47,000 nt of DNA from Streptococcus saliviloxodontae (GCF_016908655.1 NZ_JAFBEI010000016.1:1-47000), one strand, 5' to 3'; shown: positions 11,423-20,541, numbered from the stretch's first letter. Made by a program: numbers and translations. Notes: generated by a model not told the origin, from the sequence alone.

Positions 11423-12541
11423 TTAATCTCCTAAAATATGACGTAGTTCCTGAGCTAGCTGTGACAGCTCCTCTTTTGTATTGAATTCGGATAAGCTAAT
11501 GCGAATAGACTCTTGCAAGCGAGGTGAGTCTTCACCGTAAATTGCTTGCAAGACATGGCTAGGTTCAACAGTTCCAGCAGTACAAGCCGAACCTGTTGAA
11601 ATAGCAAAACCTGCTAAATCCAATCGTGTCAGTAAGATACCGTTGTTAGCCCCAGGAAAACCAATGTTGATGATATGAGGCAAGAATACTTCAGCTGAAT
11701 TGGAGTAGTAGCTGATACCTTCTAACGCGTTAAAGAAGTGCTCACGAAGCTCTTTGATGTAGTGATAGTTCTTATCGCAATTCTGATAAGCTTCTTCTAA
11801 AGCAGCTGCCATTCCAGCGATACCGATAAGATTTTCTGTACTAGCACGGCGTTTTTCTTCCTGATCACCACCATGGAGCAAGCTGTCAAGAAGAATATGC
11901 GGTGCTTGATAGAGGATACCGACACCTTTGGGACCATGAAATTTGTGAGCAGACGCTGACAGAAGATCAATACCAAGTTCTTGAGGAGCAATCTTTAACT
12001 TACCAACCGCCTGTACTGCGTCAACGTGAAAGGCTGCTTGATGGTTAGCTAGCAGGTTTCCGATTTCAGAAATTGGTAGTAGAGCACCCGTCTCATTGTT
12101 AGCATACATCAGCGATACAAGAATAGTATCTTCACGAAGTGCTTCTTTGACTTGTTGGATAGTGATGGTACCATTTTGAGGCTTGAGATAAGTAACTTCA
12201 AATCCAAAACGTTGCTCAAGAAAAGCCATGACATGGAGGACAGCGTGGTGTTCTATCTGGCTAGTAATGATGTGTTTGCCTTTATCTTGGTGGCGAAGAG
12301 CATATCCCTTAATCGCAGAGTTGTTACTTTCAGTGCCACCAGAGGTAAAAACAATCCTATTGGGGTCTGTTTGAAAAAGATTCGCAACAAGTTGTCGGTC
12401 CAAACGTAATTGTTGAGCCGCTTTGCGTCCATAGGCATGTATACTGGACGGATTAGCTAAATGAGACGTCATGACTTGTGTCATGGCGTCCATTGCTTTT
12501 GGGGTCAAAGGGCTTGTTGCTGCGTTATCGAGATAAATCAC
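11423..12541 (-). CDS. Cysteine desulfurase, NifS/IscS-type
   Basis: A PLP enzyme that takes sulfur from L-cysteine for tRNA thiolation or other acceptors. Its 372 residues include the start MIYLDNAATSPL, the PLP-lysine segment SASAHKFHGPKGVGILY and the persulfide-forming Cys in ISTGSACTAGTVEPSH. It lies between prs (10 bp upstream) and DUF1831, an order conserved in streptococci. It is distinct from the SufS-type enzymes of Fe-S assembly, and no iscU or thiI gene is adjacent here, so the acceptor is not defined by context. Confidence 0.88.
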   Translation of the reverse strand: MIYLDNAATSPLTPKAMDAMTQVMTSHLANPSSIHAYGRKAAQQLRLDRQLVANLFQTDPNRIVFTSGGTESNNSAIKGYALRHQDKGKHIITSQIEHHAVLHVMAFLEQRFGFEVTYLKPQNGTITIQQVKEALREDTILVSLMYANNETGALLPISEIGNLLANHQAAFHVDAVQAVGKLKIAPQELGIDLLSASAHKFHGPKGVGILYQAPHILLDSLLHGGDQEEKRRASTENLIGIAGMAAALEEAYQNCDKNYHYIKELREHFFNALEGISYYSNSAEVFLPHIINIGFPGANNGILLTRLDLAGFAISTGSACTAGTVEPSHVLQAIYGEDSPRLQESIRISLSEFNTKEELSQLAQELRHILGD

Positions 12542-12551
12542 AGCCTTACTC

Positions 12552-13517
12552 CTAGTCTTCTGAATAAGTGAACAATGGGCTAAGTGGTTGACGTTCGTAG
12601 ATACGGATAATAGCTTCCGCGATTAGTTCGCTAGCTGAAAGATATTTGACGTTATCCGGTTTTGGCGCAGTTGTACATACTGAATCTGTAACGACGATCT
12701 CCTTAATTGGAGCCATTTTGAGAACTTCAGCTGCGCCACCTGCAAAGAGACCATGACTAGCGACGGCATAGATTTCTGTTGCACCGTCACGCTCAACGAT
12801 TTTAGCAGCCTCTGCGAATGTTTTACCAGTATTTAGGATATCATCGACCAAGATTGCTTTCTTGCCCTTGACATCACCGATAATATAACCTTGCTCACGA
12901 TGGCTATCATCTTCTGAGTAATCGATAATAGCAATAGGGGCATCGAGGTATTCAGCCAAGCTACGAGCGCGTTTCACACCAGAGTTTTTAGGGCTAACGA
13001 CCACGACGTCCTCACCAGTCAAACCAAGATCGATATAATGTTTAGCAAAAAGAGGCATTGTAAAGAGGTTGTCCACTGGGATATCAAAGAAACCTTGTAC
13101 CTGTACAGCATGAAGATCGAGGACAAGGACGCGATCAACACCTGCTTTAACTAACATGTTAGCAACAAGCTTCGCTGTGATTGGCTCACGTGACGAAGCG
13201 ATACGATCCTGACGTGAGTAACCAAAGTAAGGGATAACAACATTGACAGAGTTAGCACTAGCGCGTTTGCAAGCATCAACCATGATAAGAAGTTCCCAAA
13301 GGTGATCATTAACAGGAAAACTTGTTGATTGGACGATGTAAATATCATCACCACGAACACTCTCTTCGATATTGATCATGATTTCTCCATCAGAGAATTG
13401 ACGTGATGACAATTTTCCAAGTGGAACACCAGCTGCTTTTGCGATTTTTTCAGCAATAGCAGTGTTGGAAGTCAATGAAAAGAGTTTTAGTTGAGGGTTT
13501 GCAGATTGATTTACCAT
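12552..13517 (-). CDS. prs2: Ribose-phosphate pyrophosphokinase (PRPP synthetase), second streptococcal type
   Basis: Makes PRPP from ribose 5-phosphate and ATP for nucleotide, His and Trp synthesis and for the xpt reaction encoded in this window. The 321-residue product shows [20 protein letters not shown], the ATP-binding YFGYSRQDR, the metal-binding [19 protein letters not shown] and the PRPP loop [17 protein letters not shown]. The sequence type matches the second PRPP synthetase of streptococci. The ribosome binding site GGAG is about 13 bp from the ATG, rather far. It heads the operon with the desulfurase. Confidence 0.88.
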   Translation of the reverse strand: MVNQSANPQLKLFSLTSNTAIAEKIAKAAGVPLGKLSSRQFSDGEIMINIEESVRGDDIYIVQSTSFPVNDHLWELLIMVDACKRASANSVNVVIPYFGYSRQDRIASSREPITAKLVANMLVKAGVDRVLVLDLHAVQVQGFFDIPVDNLFTMPLFAKHYIDLGLTGEDVVVVSPKNSGVKRARSLAEYLDAPIAIIDYSEDDSHREQGYIIGDVKGKKAILVDDILNTGKTFAEAAKIVERDGATEIYAVASHGLFAGGAAEVLKMAPIKEIVVTDSVCTTAPKPDNVKYLSASELIAEAIIRIYERQPLSPLFTYSED

Positions 13518-13562
13518 TTTAAAATGATGGCTCCTTTTTTCTATGTTACTTTATATTCTAAC

Positions 13563-13604
13563 AAAAAAAAGAGAATATTTCAGCAATTGATGCTGTATTC
13601 TCTT
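13563..13604 (-). terminator. Terminator of the CYTH gene (minus strand)
   Basis: AAGAGAATA (13569-13577) pairs with TATTCTCTT (13596-13604), with an inner CAGC/GCTG pairing and, on the minus strand, a run of eight T residues. Confidence 0.8.
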
Positions 13605-13658
13605 AAAATAGCGTATGATGGTATGAACTATCAGAGAAAGGTAAGCAATGTGCTATCA

Positions 13659-14234
13659 TCAATCCTCTTCTTTTTTGAGCGTTGCACAGAAGCGAGCAAC
13701 TTTACTTTTGGCGTATTTAAAGTTGATGTTGTTGTCTTTGAGATAGGCTTCAAAATCTTGTTTTCCTTGCTCGGCATCTTCGACCTCAAGTTCGAGTTCA
13801 TAGTCAATGCGACCAGCGTATTGGTTTCTATCTAGTGCCATAAGACCGATAGGTGTTTGACATTCGCGACGAACTGTTGTCAGGTGACCCAAGGTGTGGA
13901 GATGTTCTAAAGCGACGCCATGTTGACAGATGAGGTCTGTAATAGCATTGGTTGGAAACTCACCGGTTTCGATGATATGACGCGCTTCATCTCTAGTTAG
14001 GGGAAGGTTATGTTCGAGCGTTCCTACAGCTTTTGGGATTTTTAAGGTCATCTCGGCACTTTTTTCGAACGTACGGATACGAAGTGACAAGCGGTTGTTT
14101 CGCATATCGCTTGCATCTGTATCGAAATAGTAGTTGGTTTGAGTAATGGCTGGGACATGCATCAACAAGGCCTGTAAATGGTTAAACTCTGCCTTGGTTA
14201 GCATGGTTTTATACTCAATTTCTAAGTGGTTCAT
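13659..14234 (-). CDS. CYTH domain protein (triphosphate tunnel metalloenzyme)
   Basis: A 191-residue CYTH-fold protein. The signature ExExK is at the N-terminus (E5, E7, K9 in MNHLEIEYK), followed by RLSLRIRTF and ELELEVEDAEQGKQDF, the charged strands that line the phosphate tunnel. Members hydrolyse triphosphates such as inorganic tripolyphosphate; the exact substrate here is unknown. It is divergent from relQ, a pairing common in Firmicutes, which hints at a nucleotide or polyphosphate role. Confidence 0.82.
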   Translation of the reverse strand: MNHLEIEYKTMLTKAEFNHLQALLMHVPAITQTNYYFDTDASDMRNNRLSLRIRTFEKSAEMTLKIPKAVGTLEHNLPLTRDEARHIIETGEFPTNAITDLICQHGVALEHLHTLGHLTTVRRECQTPIGLMALDRNQYAGRIDYELELEVEDAEQGKQDFEAYLKDNNINFKYAKSKVARFCATLKKEED

Positions 14235-14260
14235 ATTTTTTTCCTTTGTGGTCCTGAATG

Positions 14261-14269
14261 TGATATAAT
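14261..14269 (+). promoter_or_regulatory. Extended -10 promoter upstream of relQ
   Basis: TG-A-TATAAT (14261-14269), an extended -10 with a perfect hexamer and no convincing -35. It implies a leader of about 85-90 nt before the GTG start of relQ. Confidence 0.45.
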
Positions 14270-14363
14270 TATCATTAAGTTAATTTTATAAAAAACTCTA
14301 GTATTTGACAAGGCTTAGCCTGTTTCCAGGTCAAATAGCAGAGCAAATAGAAAAGGAGTCTGA

Positions 14364-15035
14364 GTGACAGTAGAGTGGGAAGAGTTTTTAGATCCCTACA
14401 TTCAAGCAGTTGGTGAATTAAAGATTAAGCTACGAGGTATTCGTAAACAATTTCGTAAGCAAAATCGTCACTCGCCGATTGAGTTTGTGACAGGTCGCGT
14501 AAAATCTGTAGAGAGTATTCTAGAAAAGATGGCGCTTCGTGGTATCAAAGAAGAAAATGTTGCCCAAGATTTACAAGATATTGCAGGCTTGCGTATCATG
14601 GTTCAGTTTGTTGATGACGTTGATGATGTGTTAGAGCTTCTGAGACATCGTCAAGATATGATGATTGTTTATGAGCGTGATTACATCCGCAACATGAAAG
14701 CGAGCGGTTATCGTTCCTATCATGTTGTTATCGAATATCCCGTTGACACAATTGATGGTCAAAAGACAATCTTGGCAGAAATTCAGATTAGAACTTTGGC
14801 GATGAACTTCTGGGCAACGATTGAACACTCCTTAAACTATAAATACAAAGGTGAGTTCCCATCGGAAATCAAGCAACGTTTGGAAACAACCGCTAAGATT
14901 GCCTTAGAGCTTGATGAAGAGATGCGTAAAATAAAAAAAGATATACAGGAGGCACAGCTTTTGTTTGACCCTGTAAGTAGAACTTTAAATGATGGTGTAG
15001 GAAATAGTGATGACACAGATGAATTATTCAGGTAA
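14364..15035 (+). CDS. relQ: Small alarmone synthetase RelQ ((p)ppGpp synthase)
   Basis: Transfers pyrophosphate from ATP to GDP or GTP. The 223-residue product contains only the synthetase domain: [37 protein letters not shown], the substrate loop [15 protein letters not shown] and [25 protein letters not shown]. No hydrolase or regulatory domain is present, which sets it apart from RelA. It uses a GTG start with AAAGGAG 6 bp upstream. It overlaps the NAD kinase gene and heads the relQ-nadK-rluD-pta group, tying alarmone synthesis to NADP and acetyl-phosphate genes. Confidence 0.93.
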   Translation: MTVEWEEFLDPYIQAVGELKIKLRGIRKQFRKQNRHSPIEFVTGRVKSVESILEKMALRGIKEENVAQDLQDIAGLRIMVQFVDDVDDVLELLRHRQDMMIVYERDYIRNMKASGYRSYHVVIEYPVDTIDGQKTILAEIQIRTLAMNFWATIEHSLNYKYKGEFPSEIKQRLETTAKIALELDEEMRKIKKDIQEAQLLFDPVSRTLNDGVGNSDDTDELFR

Positions 15036-15846
15036 GGCGAAACGAGTCGCCATTATCGCAAATGGTAAATATCAGAGTAAGCGAGTGGCTTCAAAGCTTT
15101 TTGCTGCACTGCGTGATGATAAAGACTTTTATTTAAGCAAACATAATCCAGATATCGTGATTTCTATCGGTGGAGACGGTATGCTCTTATCCGCTTTCCA
15201 TATGTATGAAAAAGATTTAGATAAGGTGCGCTTCGTTGGTATCCATACAGGGCATCTAGGCTTTTATACTGACTATCGTGATTTTGAAGTCGATAAACTA
15301 TTGGATGACTTGAGACGAGATAAAGGTGAGAAAATCTCCTATCCTGTTCTTCGTATCAAAATGACCCTACAAGACGGTCGTGTGATTGAAAGCAGAGCTC
15401 TTAACGAATCAACGATAAAGCGTATCGAAAAAACGATGGTAGCAGATGTTTTTATTAACGGTGTTAAATTTGAACGATTTAGAGGAGACGGGATATCGGT
15501 ATCAACCCCAACAGGTTCTACCGCTTACAACAAATCTTTAGGGGGAGCTGTTCTTCATCCAACCATTGAAGCCTTGCAGTTAACAGAGATTTCAAGTTTG
15601 AACAATCGTGTCTATCGTACACTGGGATCATCTGTCATCATTCCTAAGGAAGAAGCTATTGAGATCGTTCCTAAACGTTTAGGGACCTATACCTTATCTG
15701 TTGATAATAAAACCTTCTCTCATAAAAATGTTGTCAAGGTGGAGTATTGGCTAGACAGTAAAAAAATTAGCTTTGTCGCAACACCCTTTCACACTAGTTT
15801 TTGGGAACGTGTCAAAGATGCTTTTATTGGGGAGTTTGATTCATGA
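15010..15846 (+). CDS. nadK: NAD kinase
   Basis: Phosphorylates NAD+ to NADP+. The conserved [14 protein letters not shown] holds the GGDGM motif, and [23 protein letters not shown] is the second family block. The ATG at 15010 gives 278 residues; a GTG at 15007 and an ATG at 15019 are alternatives. It overlaps the end of relQ by 26 bp and its stop codon overlaps the next start (ATGA), so the three genes are translationally coupled. Confidence 0.93.
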   Translation: MTQMNYSGKAKRVAIIANGKYQSKRVASKLFAALRDDKDFYLSKHNPDIVISIGGDGMLLSAFHMYEKDLDKVRFVGIHTGHLGFYTDYRDFEVDKLLDDLRRDKGEKISYPVLRIKMTLQDGRVIESRALNESTIKRIEKTMVADVFINGVKFERFRGDGISVSTPTGSTAYNKSLGGAVLHPTIEALQLTEISSLNNRVYRTLGSSVIIPKEEAIEIVPKRLGTYTLSVDNKTFSHKNVVKVEYWLDSKKISFVATPFHTSFWERVKDAFIGEFDS

Positions 15847-16736
15847 GATTTGAATTTGTTGCAGATAGACGATGCAAGGTCAAAACTTTCTTAAAAGGGC
15901 ATGATGTCTCAAAAGCTTTGCTAGCCAAGGTTAAGTTTAAAGGTGGTAATATTTGGGTTAATGGTCGGGAGCAAAATGCTATTTATCTCCTAGACGTTGG
16001 TGATGTGGTAGCCATTGATATTCCAGACGAAGAGTCTCATGAAACGCTAAAACCTGTTGCTCACGACTTGGATATTGTCCATGAAGATGATCATTTTATG
16101 GTAATCAATAAACCTTTTGGTTTTGCAAGTATCCCAAGTGTCCTTCACTCAAATACAATCGCTAACTTTGTGAAACACTATTATCTAGAAAACCACTATC
16201 CCAATAAGCAGGTTCACATCGTTACTCGACTGGACAAAGATACTAGTGGTTTAATGCTATTTGCCAAACATGGATACGCTCATGCTAGATTGGACAAGCA
16301 GTTGCAAGCAAAGGCAATCGAAAAGCGTTATTATGCTTTGGTGTCTGGTTCTGGAATCTTGGAGCCAGAAGGAGAGATCATTGCTCCGATTGCGCGTGAT
16401 GAAGACAGTATGATCACAAGACGTGTCCATAAATCTGGGAAGTACGCCCACACCAGCTATCGTATCGTGGAGTCCTTTGGTGATGTGCACTTGGTGGATA
16501 TTCGCCTTCATACAGGTCGAACGCATCAGATTCGTGTGCATTTTGCGCATATTGGCTTTCCTTTATTAGGAGACGATTTATACGGCGGTCGTATGGATTG
16601 CGGGATTGAAAGGCAGGCTTTGCATTGCCATTATTTGCGTTTTACAGATCCTTATCTAAAAAAAGAGTTGATTTTTGAAAATGGCTTGACAGATGACTTT
16701 GAAAACGTTATCATATATTTACAAAAAAATAGATAG
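15843..16736 (+). CDS. RluD-family RNA pseudouridine synthase
   Basis: Converts uridine to pseudouridine in rRNA or tRNA. The 297-residue protein has the catalytic block [19 protein letters not shown], with Asp in RLDKDTSG, and the later [27 protein letters not shown] short N-terminal S4-like segment precedes the catalytic domain. The start codon overlaps the NAD kinase stop. Its RNA target cannot be deduced from sequence alone. The promoter and cre site for pta lie inside its 3' end. Confidence 0.87.
   Translation: MRFEFVADRRCKVKTFLKGHDVSKALLAKVKFKGGNIWVNGREQNAIYLLDVGDVVAIDIPDEESHETLKPVAHDLDIVHEDDHFMVINKPFGFASIPSVLHSNTIANFVKHYYLENHYPNKQVHIVTRLDKDTSGLMLFAKHGYAHARLDKQLQAKAIEKRYYALVSGSGILEPEGEIIAPIARDEDSMITRRVHKSGKYAHTSYRIVESFGDVHLVDIRLHTGRTHQIRVHFAHIGFPLLGDDLYGGRMDCGIERQALHCHYLRFTDPYLKKELIFENGLTDDFENVIIYLQKNR
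16686..16714 (+). promoter_or_regulatory. Internal promoter for pta
   Basis: TTGACA (16686-16691), exactly 17 bp, TATCAT (16709-16714), inside the 3' end of the pseudouridine synthase gene and 34 bp before the pta ATG. It would let pta be expressed apart from relQ. Confidence 0.7.
16700..16713. promoter_or_regulatory. CcpA cre site at pta
   Basis: TGAAAACGTTATCA matches the cre consensus TGWNANCGNTNWCA at all 14 positions and overlaps the -10 of the pta promoter. Position over the -10 suggests repression by CcpA rather than activation; that direction is inference. Confidence 0.7.
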
Positions 16737-16748
16737 AAGGTTATACAA

Positions 16749-17744
16749 ATGGGAGTACGTTCTTTATTTGGTAGTTTGAGAGAAAAAGTTGTTGGACAAA
16801 GTGTGAAAATTGTCTTTCCAGAAGGAGACGATGAGCGCGTGGTTCGTGCAGCAGCTCGTTTAAAATTTGAAGGTTTGGTAGAACCAATCATTCTAGGAAA
16901 TCCAGCTGATGTTACTGCACTTTTGGATCAGTTTGGTTTTACAAATCCAGATTTGACAATCATCAACCCAAATGATTATCCTGATTTTGAGCAAATGAAA
17001 ACAGAATTTGTTGAATTGCGTAAGGGTAAGGCTAGCATCGAAGACGCTGATAAATTATTACGAGACGTCAATTACTTTGGCGTAATGCTTGTTAAGCAAG
17101 GTTTGGCAGACGGCATGGTATCAGGAGCTATTCATTCAACTGCTGACACAGTACGTCCAGCACTTCAAATCATTAAGACAAAACCAGGAATCTCTCGTAC
17201 ATCAGGTGTTTTCCTTATGAACCGTGAGAATACTGGTGAGCGTTTCTTATTTGCTGATTGTGCTATTAATATCGATCCAAATGCTCAAGAATTAGCAGAG
17301 ATTGCTGTCAATACTGCAGATACTGCAAAAATCTTTGATATTGATCCTAAGATTGCTATGCTTAGCTTTTCAACAATGGGAAGTGCCAAAGCACCTCAAG
17401 TTGAAAAAGTGCAAGAAGCTACTAAAATTGCAAAAGAGTTGGCGCCAGATTTAGCTCTTGATGGAGAACTTCAATTTGATGCTGCATTTGTTGAGAAAAC
17501 GGCAGCAATCAAAGCACCAGGTAGCCCAGTTGCAGGACAAGCTAATACATTTATTTTCCCAGACCTTCAATCAGGTAATATCGGTTACAAGATTGCTCAA
17601 CGCTTGGGAATGTTCGATGCTATTGGTCCTGTTCTTCAAGGTCTTAATATGCCAGTGAACGATCTTTCTCGTGGTTGCTCTGCCGATGACGTATATAAAC
17701 TTGCTATCATTACAGCAGCGCAAGCATTAGATAGTAAGGCGTAA
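16749..17744 (+). CDS. pta: Phosphate acetyltransferase
   Basis: Interconverts acetyl-CoA and acetyl phosphate, the first step of the acetate branch that yields ATP through acetate kinase. The 331 residues are the usual short form without extra N-terminal domains. Family blocks include VFPEGDDERVVRAA, GLADGMVSGAIHSTADTVRPALQIIKT and PDLQSGNIGYKIAQRLG. An AGAAGG-type site precedes the ATG. Transcription can come from relQ or from its own cre-controlled promoter. A short terminator follows at once. Confidence 0.95.
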   Translation: MGVRSLFGSLREKVVGQSVKIVFPEGDDERVVRAAARLKFEGLVEPIILGNPADVTALLDQFGFTNPDLTIINPNDYPDFEQMKTEFVELRKGKASIEDADKLLRDVNYFGVMLVKQGLADGMVSGAIHSTADTVRPALQIIKTKPGISRTSGVFLMNRENTGERFLFADCAINIDPNAQELAEIAVNTADTAKIFDIDPKIAMLSFSTMGSAKAPQVEKVQEATKIAKELAPDLALDGELQFDAAFVEKTAAIKAPGSPVAGQANTFIFPDLQSGNIGYKIAQRLGMFDAIGPVLQGLNMPVNDLSRGCSADDVYKLAIITAAQALDSKA

Positions 17745-17752
17745 TATATAAC

Positions 17753-17776
17753 AAAAAAGACCGAAAGGTCTTTTTT
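17753..17776. terminator. Bidirectional terminator between pta and the PAS-like gene
   Basis: AAAAAAGACC, GAAA tetraloop, GGTCTTTTTT (17753-17776), a compact perfect hairpin that works on both strands. Its last two bases belong to the stop codon of the convergent gene. Confidence 0.88.
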
Positions 17777-18164
17777 ACATATCATCGAAAAGGTCATTTT
17801 TGATAGAGGCTCCAGAGGTAACATCTGACCAACCGACGATGGCTTGCCCTGTTTCGTTTAGGTAGCTAGAAAGAGCTTCTCTGAAGTCAAAAATAGTTTC
17901 AGAAAATCCGATGATTGTTCCATCGTCCTGCCGTGCAACTTGGTAATGTGCAAAGAGAATCTTATCAAAGGCATCAGATGGTAGCTGTAGTTGTAGACTA
18001 CCAGTCTCTGAGAGACGCAACTCTTGGCAAATCCACTCTGGGAGGTCTTCAGGCTCTATCTCTCGGAAAAAGGTACCGTCTGTACCGCCATTATCAAAGA
18101 CAAGCTTACCCTGAGCATCATAGTAAGCTAATTTATAAGGGAGGTGATTCATAATTTCTTTCAT
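17775..18164 (-). CDS. Small PAS-like protein with C-terminal flavinylation motif (DVTSGAS)
   Basis: A 129-residue soluble protein with no signal peptide. Residues 5-25 (MNHLPYKLAYYDAQGKL...) and 81-111 (DGTIIGFSETIFDF, then LSSYLNETGQAIVG) align by eye with the C-terminal half of the flavin reductase fusion at 28357-29604, which reads MPFELTYADDNN, then DGSYAGINEIVFNF and LDWYLQTTGQRLVG. Directly after the shared domain comes D114-V-T-S-G-A-S120, an exact match to Dxx(S/T)GA(S/T), the acceptor motif for covalent FMN attachment by ApbE. I infer a small flavinylated electron carrier or PAS-type sensor. It is convergent with pta and shares its terminator. Flavinylation has not been shown. Confidence 0.7.
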   Translation of the reverse strand: MKEIMNHLPYKLAYYDAQGKLVFDNGGTDGTFFREIEPEDLPEWICQELRLSETGSLQLQLPSDAFDKILFAHYQVARQDDGTIIGFSETIFDFREALSSYLNETGQAIVGWSDVTSGASIKNDLFDDM

Positions 18165-18299
18165 TGTGTTATCATATCCTTTTTTTAGAAAAATAGCAAA
18201 GCAGATAGCTTTCGTTGAATAGTATCGGAATACCCTATTAAAGTGTTATCTTTTTCAGAGGGATAAGGGTAGACTAAAAGTAGATAAGGAGATTACATT

Positions 18300-19142
18300 A
18301 TGACACAACATATCATTTTTTTAGACGTTGATGGAACTTTGGTAGACTACCATAATCGTATTCCTGAATCAGCTGTAACAGCCATTCGAAAAGCTAGAGA
18401 AAATGGGCACCTCGTTTTTGTTTGTACTGGTCGAAGTCGTGCAGAAATACAGCAAGAGATTTGGGATATCGGTATTGATGGAATGATAGGCGGCAATGGT
18501 TCTTATGTTGAATGTCATGAAGAAGTTCTTATGCACCAGTTGATTTCAAAAGAAGATGCCAAGCATATCGTGGACTGGTGCCACTCACGTGGTTTAGAGT
18601 TTTACTTGGAATCAAATAACGGGCTATTTGCTTCCGAGGACTTTAGAGAACAAGCTCGTCCAGTACTTAGACAATATGCTCGCCAAAAGGGGATGAGCGA
18701 CCAAGATGTGGCTAACCTGGAAGTCGAAGATTTGATGCATGGCATGGTTTTTGATGGGGAGCTCTATCGTGATGATCTTAATAAGGTTAGTTTTATCCTA
18801 TCATCTTATCAGGATCATTTGGATTCTATTGAGGAATTTCCAAATCTAGAAGCACACACTTGGGGTGGACGTGGTGAAACGGCTTTATTTGGAGATTTAG
18901 GTGTGAAAGATATCAATAAAGCACATGCTATTGATGTCTTACTGGAGAAACTCCAGGTTGATCGCAGTCAGACCATAGCTTTTGGTGATGCTAAGATTGA
19001 TATCCCTATGCTTGATTATTGCCAAAAAGGGGTAGCTATGGGCAATGGTGGACCAGAAATTCTAGCGATGGCTGACTTTGTGACAGATGATGTCGAAAAA
19101 GATGGTCTTTTTAAGGCTTTCAACCATTTCGGACTTTGTTAG
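18300..19142 (+). CDS. Cof-type HAD-IIB family phosphatase
   Basis: A 280-residue haloacid-dehalogenase-type hydrolase of the Cof subfamily. Motif I is IFLDVDGTLVDY (nucleophile and acid/base Asp), motif II FVCTGRS, the C2 cap spans about residues 80-190, and motif IV is IAFGDAKIDIPMLDYC. Substrates of such enzymes are usually small phosphorylated metabolites; this one cannot be told. AAGGAG lies just before the ATG. It appears to be a single-gene unit. Confidence 0.85.
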   Translation: MTQHIIFLDVDGTLVDYHNRIPESAVTAIRKARENGHLVFVCTGRSRAEIQQEIWDIGIDGMIGGNGSYVECHEEVLMHQLISKEDAKHIVDWCHSRGLEFYLESNNGLFASEDFREQARPVLRQYARQKGMSDQDVANLEVEDLMHGMVFDGELYRDDLNKVSFILSSYQDHLDSIEEFPNLEAHTWGGRGETALFGDLGVKDINKAHAIDVLLEKLQVDRSQTIAFGDAKIDIPMLDYCQKGVAMGNGGPEILAMADFVTDDVEKDGLFKAFNHFGLC

Positions 19143-19191
19143 GATACTATTTTTAAGTGAAGAAACTTCAAATAAGTCCACTCGAATCTAA

Positions 19192-19205
19192 TGTAAGCGT
19201 TGACA
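19192..19205. promoter_or_regulatory. CcpA cre site at adhP
   Basis: TGTAAGCGTTGACA matches the cre consensus TGWNANCGNTNWCA at 14 of 14 positions and covers the -35 hexamer of adhP, so CcpA binding should block transcription. Confidence 0.72.
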
Positions 19206-19227
19206 TCCTTATAAAAAGTGATAAAAT
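19200..19227 (+). promoter_or_regulatory. Promoter of adhP
   Basis: A perfect TTGACA (19200-19205), 16-bp spacer, TAAAAT (19222-19227) with an upstream TG (19219-19220) making an extended -10. Confidence 0.75.
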
Positions 19228-19231
19228 AAAA

Positions 19232-19249
19232 TTGTAAAAAATATCACAA
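19232..19249. promoter_or_regulatory. Rex operator at adhP
   Basis: TTGTAAAAAATATCACAA fits TTGTGA-N6-TCACAA with one mismatch (A for G in the left half). It lies just after the -10, over the expected transcription start, the classic place for Rex repression of alcohol dehydrogenase. The rex gene is 8 kb away in this window. Confidence 0.8.
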
Positions 19250-19271
19250 ACTATTCTAGGAGGCCCTAAGT

Positions 19272-20288
19272 ATGAGAGCAGTTGTTGTTAATCAAGAAAG
19301 TACAGGTGTAGAAATTGTAGAGCACGACCGTCCAGTAGTCGGTTACGGTCAAGCTTTGGTAAAAGTAGAGTACTGTGGCGTTTGCCATACTGATTTGCAT
19401 GTAGCCCATGGTGATTTTGGTCAAGTTCCGGGACGTATCCTAGGTCATGAGGGAATTGGTCTTGTTGAAGAAGTTGGAGCAGGTGTTGAAACTTTGAAAA
19501 GAGGAGATCGTGTTTCAATTGCTTGGTTTTTTGAAGGTTGTGGTCACTGTGAGTACTGCACAACAGGTCGTGAAACGCTTTGCCGTTCGGTAAAAAACGC
19601 TGGTTACAATGTTGATGGCGGAATGAGTGATTATGCTCTTGTGACAGCTGACTATGCTGTTAAAGTTCCGGATGGTCTAGATCCTGCACAAGCATCATCT
19701 ATCACTTGCGCAGGTGTAACCACCTATAAAGCTATCAAAGAAGCAGGTGCGGCACCAGGTCAATGGATTGCCATCTATGGAGCAGGTGGTCTAGGTAACT
19801 TAGCTGTTCAGTACGCTAAAAAAGTATTTAACGCACATGTGGTAGCTGTTGATATCAATCAAGATAAGCTTGACTTAGCTAAAGAAGTAGGTGCTGATCT
19901 TGTGGTAAATGGTAGAGAAGTTGCTGATGTTGCGGCCTATATCCAAGAGCAGACTGGAGGAGCCCATGGAGTAGTTGTAACAGCTGTCTCTAAGGTAGCT
20001 TTTAACCAAGCTATCGACAGTGTACGTGCAGGTGGTACGGTAGTGGCTGTTGGCCTTCCATCAGAGTACATGGAACTCTCAATCGTCAAAACGGTACTAG
20101 ATGGTATTCGAGTTGTCGGATCACTTGTTGGAACGCGTAAAGATTTGGCTGAAGCATTTGCATTTGGAGCAGAAGGTTTGGTAGTCCCTGTAGTCGAAAC
20201 AGTTCCCGTTGAAACAGCGGTTGCAGTCTTTGATGAGATGGAAAAAGGTCTGATTCAAGGACGCAAGGTCTTGGACTTTACGAAATGA
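19272..20288 (+). CDS. adhP: Zinc-dependent alcohol dehydrogenase (AdhP type)
   Basis: Reduces acetaldehyde to ethanol with NADH, or the reverse. Its 338 residues show the catalytic zinc ligands in [14 protein letters not shown] and GHEGIG, the four structural-zinc cysteines in [15 protein letters not shown], and the NAD-binding [17 protein letters not shown] with an acidic residue after it ([10 protein letters not shown]) that favours NAD over NADP. GGAGG sits before the ATG. The promoter carries both a cre and a Rex site, so expression should need low CcpA activity and high NADH. Confidence 0.93.
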   Translation: MRAVVVNQESTGVEIVEHDRPVVGYGQALVKVEYCGVCHTDLHVAHGDFGQVPGRILGHEGIGLVEEVGAGVETLKRGDRVSIAWFFEGCGHCEYCTTGRETLCRSVKNAGYNVDGGMSDYALVTADYAVKVPDGLDPAQASSITCAGVTTYKAIKEAGAAPGQWIAIYGAGGLGNLAVQYAKKVFNAHVVAVDINQDKLDLAKEVGADLVVNGREVADVAAYIQEQTGGAHGVVVTAVSKVAFNQAIDSVRAGGTVVAVGLPSEYMELSIVKTVLDGIRVVGSLVGTRKDLAEAFAFGAEGLVVPVVETVPVETAVAVFDEMEKGLIQGRKVLDFTK

Positions 20289-20311
20289 TGCTAGATGACA
20301 AAAACCATCAA

Positions 20312-20324
20312 AATCCGAACGTTT
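20312..20324. promoter_or_regulatory. PurBox-like site upstream of guaC
   Basis: AATCCGAACGTTT (20312-20324) resembles the PurR box AWWWCCGAACWWT known from lactococci, including the CCGAAC core. It is centred about 62 bp upstream of the predicted guaC transcription start. The same eight bases, CGAACGTT, occur at a like distance upstream of fhs. Confidence 0.45.
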
Positions 20325-20345
20325 AAGGCAGAAAAATACTATAAT

Positions 20346-20375
20346 TTGACAAATAACGATATTTTCTAGTAAAAT
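20346..20375 (+). promoter_or_regulatory. Promoter of guaC
   Basis: TTGACA (20346-20351), 18-bp spacer, TAAAAT (20370-20375). It predicts a leader of about 160 nt. Confidence 0.65.
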
Positions 20376-20382
20376 AAGTATG

Positions 20383-20541
20383 GAAAGGTGAAAAATCACC
20401 TAGCGATGCTCTTTTAATCCTAGAAGAGTTATAGGAAGGTCATTATTTAAACAGCTAGTCTATAGCTCCAAATGAATGACCTCATAAACAATAAGGAAAT
20501 TCCTCTTTTTTGGGCTATGCTAGCTGAGAAAGAGGTTTTTT
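20383..20541 (+). promoter_or_regulatory. Structured 5' leader of guaC with terminator-like, SD-masking hairpin
   Basis: Several dyads occur in order: AGGTG/CACCT near 20385-20401, TCCTA/TAGGA (20418-20422, 20432-20436), AGGTCATT/AATGACCT (20437-20444, 20475-20482), and last CCTCTTT (20502-20508) with AAAGAGG (20529-20535) enclosing GCTA-TGC-TAGC. The last stem is followed by six T residues that run into the ATG at 20542. AAAGAGG is also the ribosome binding site, so the hairpin could act as a terminator or as a translation block. An upstream AAGAG (20424-20428) could compete for the 5' strand. The ligand or protein is unknown; I do not recognise a described riboswitch class. Confidence 0.5.
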
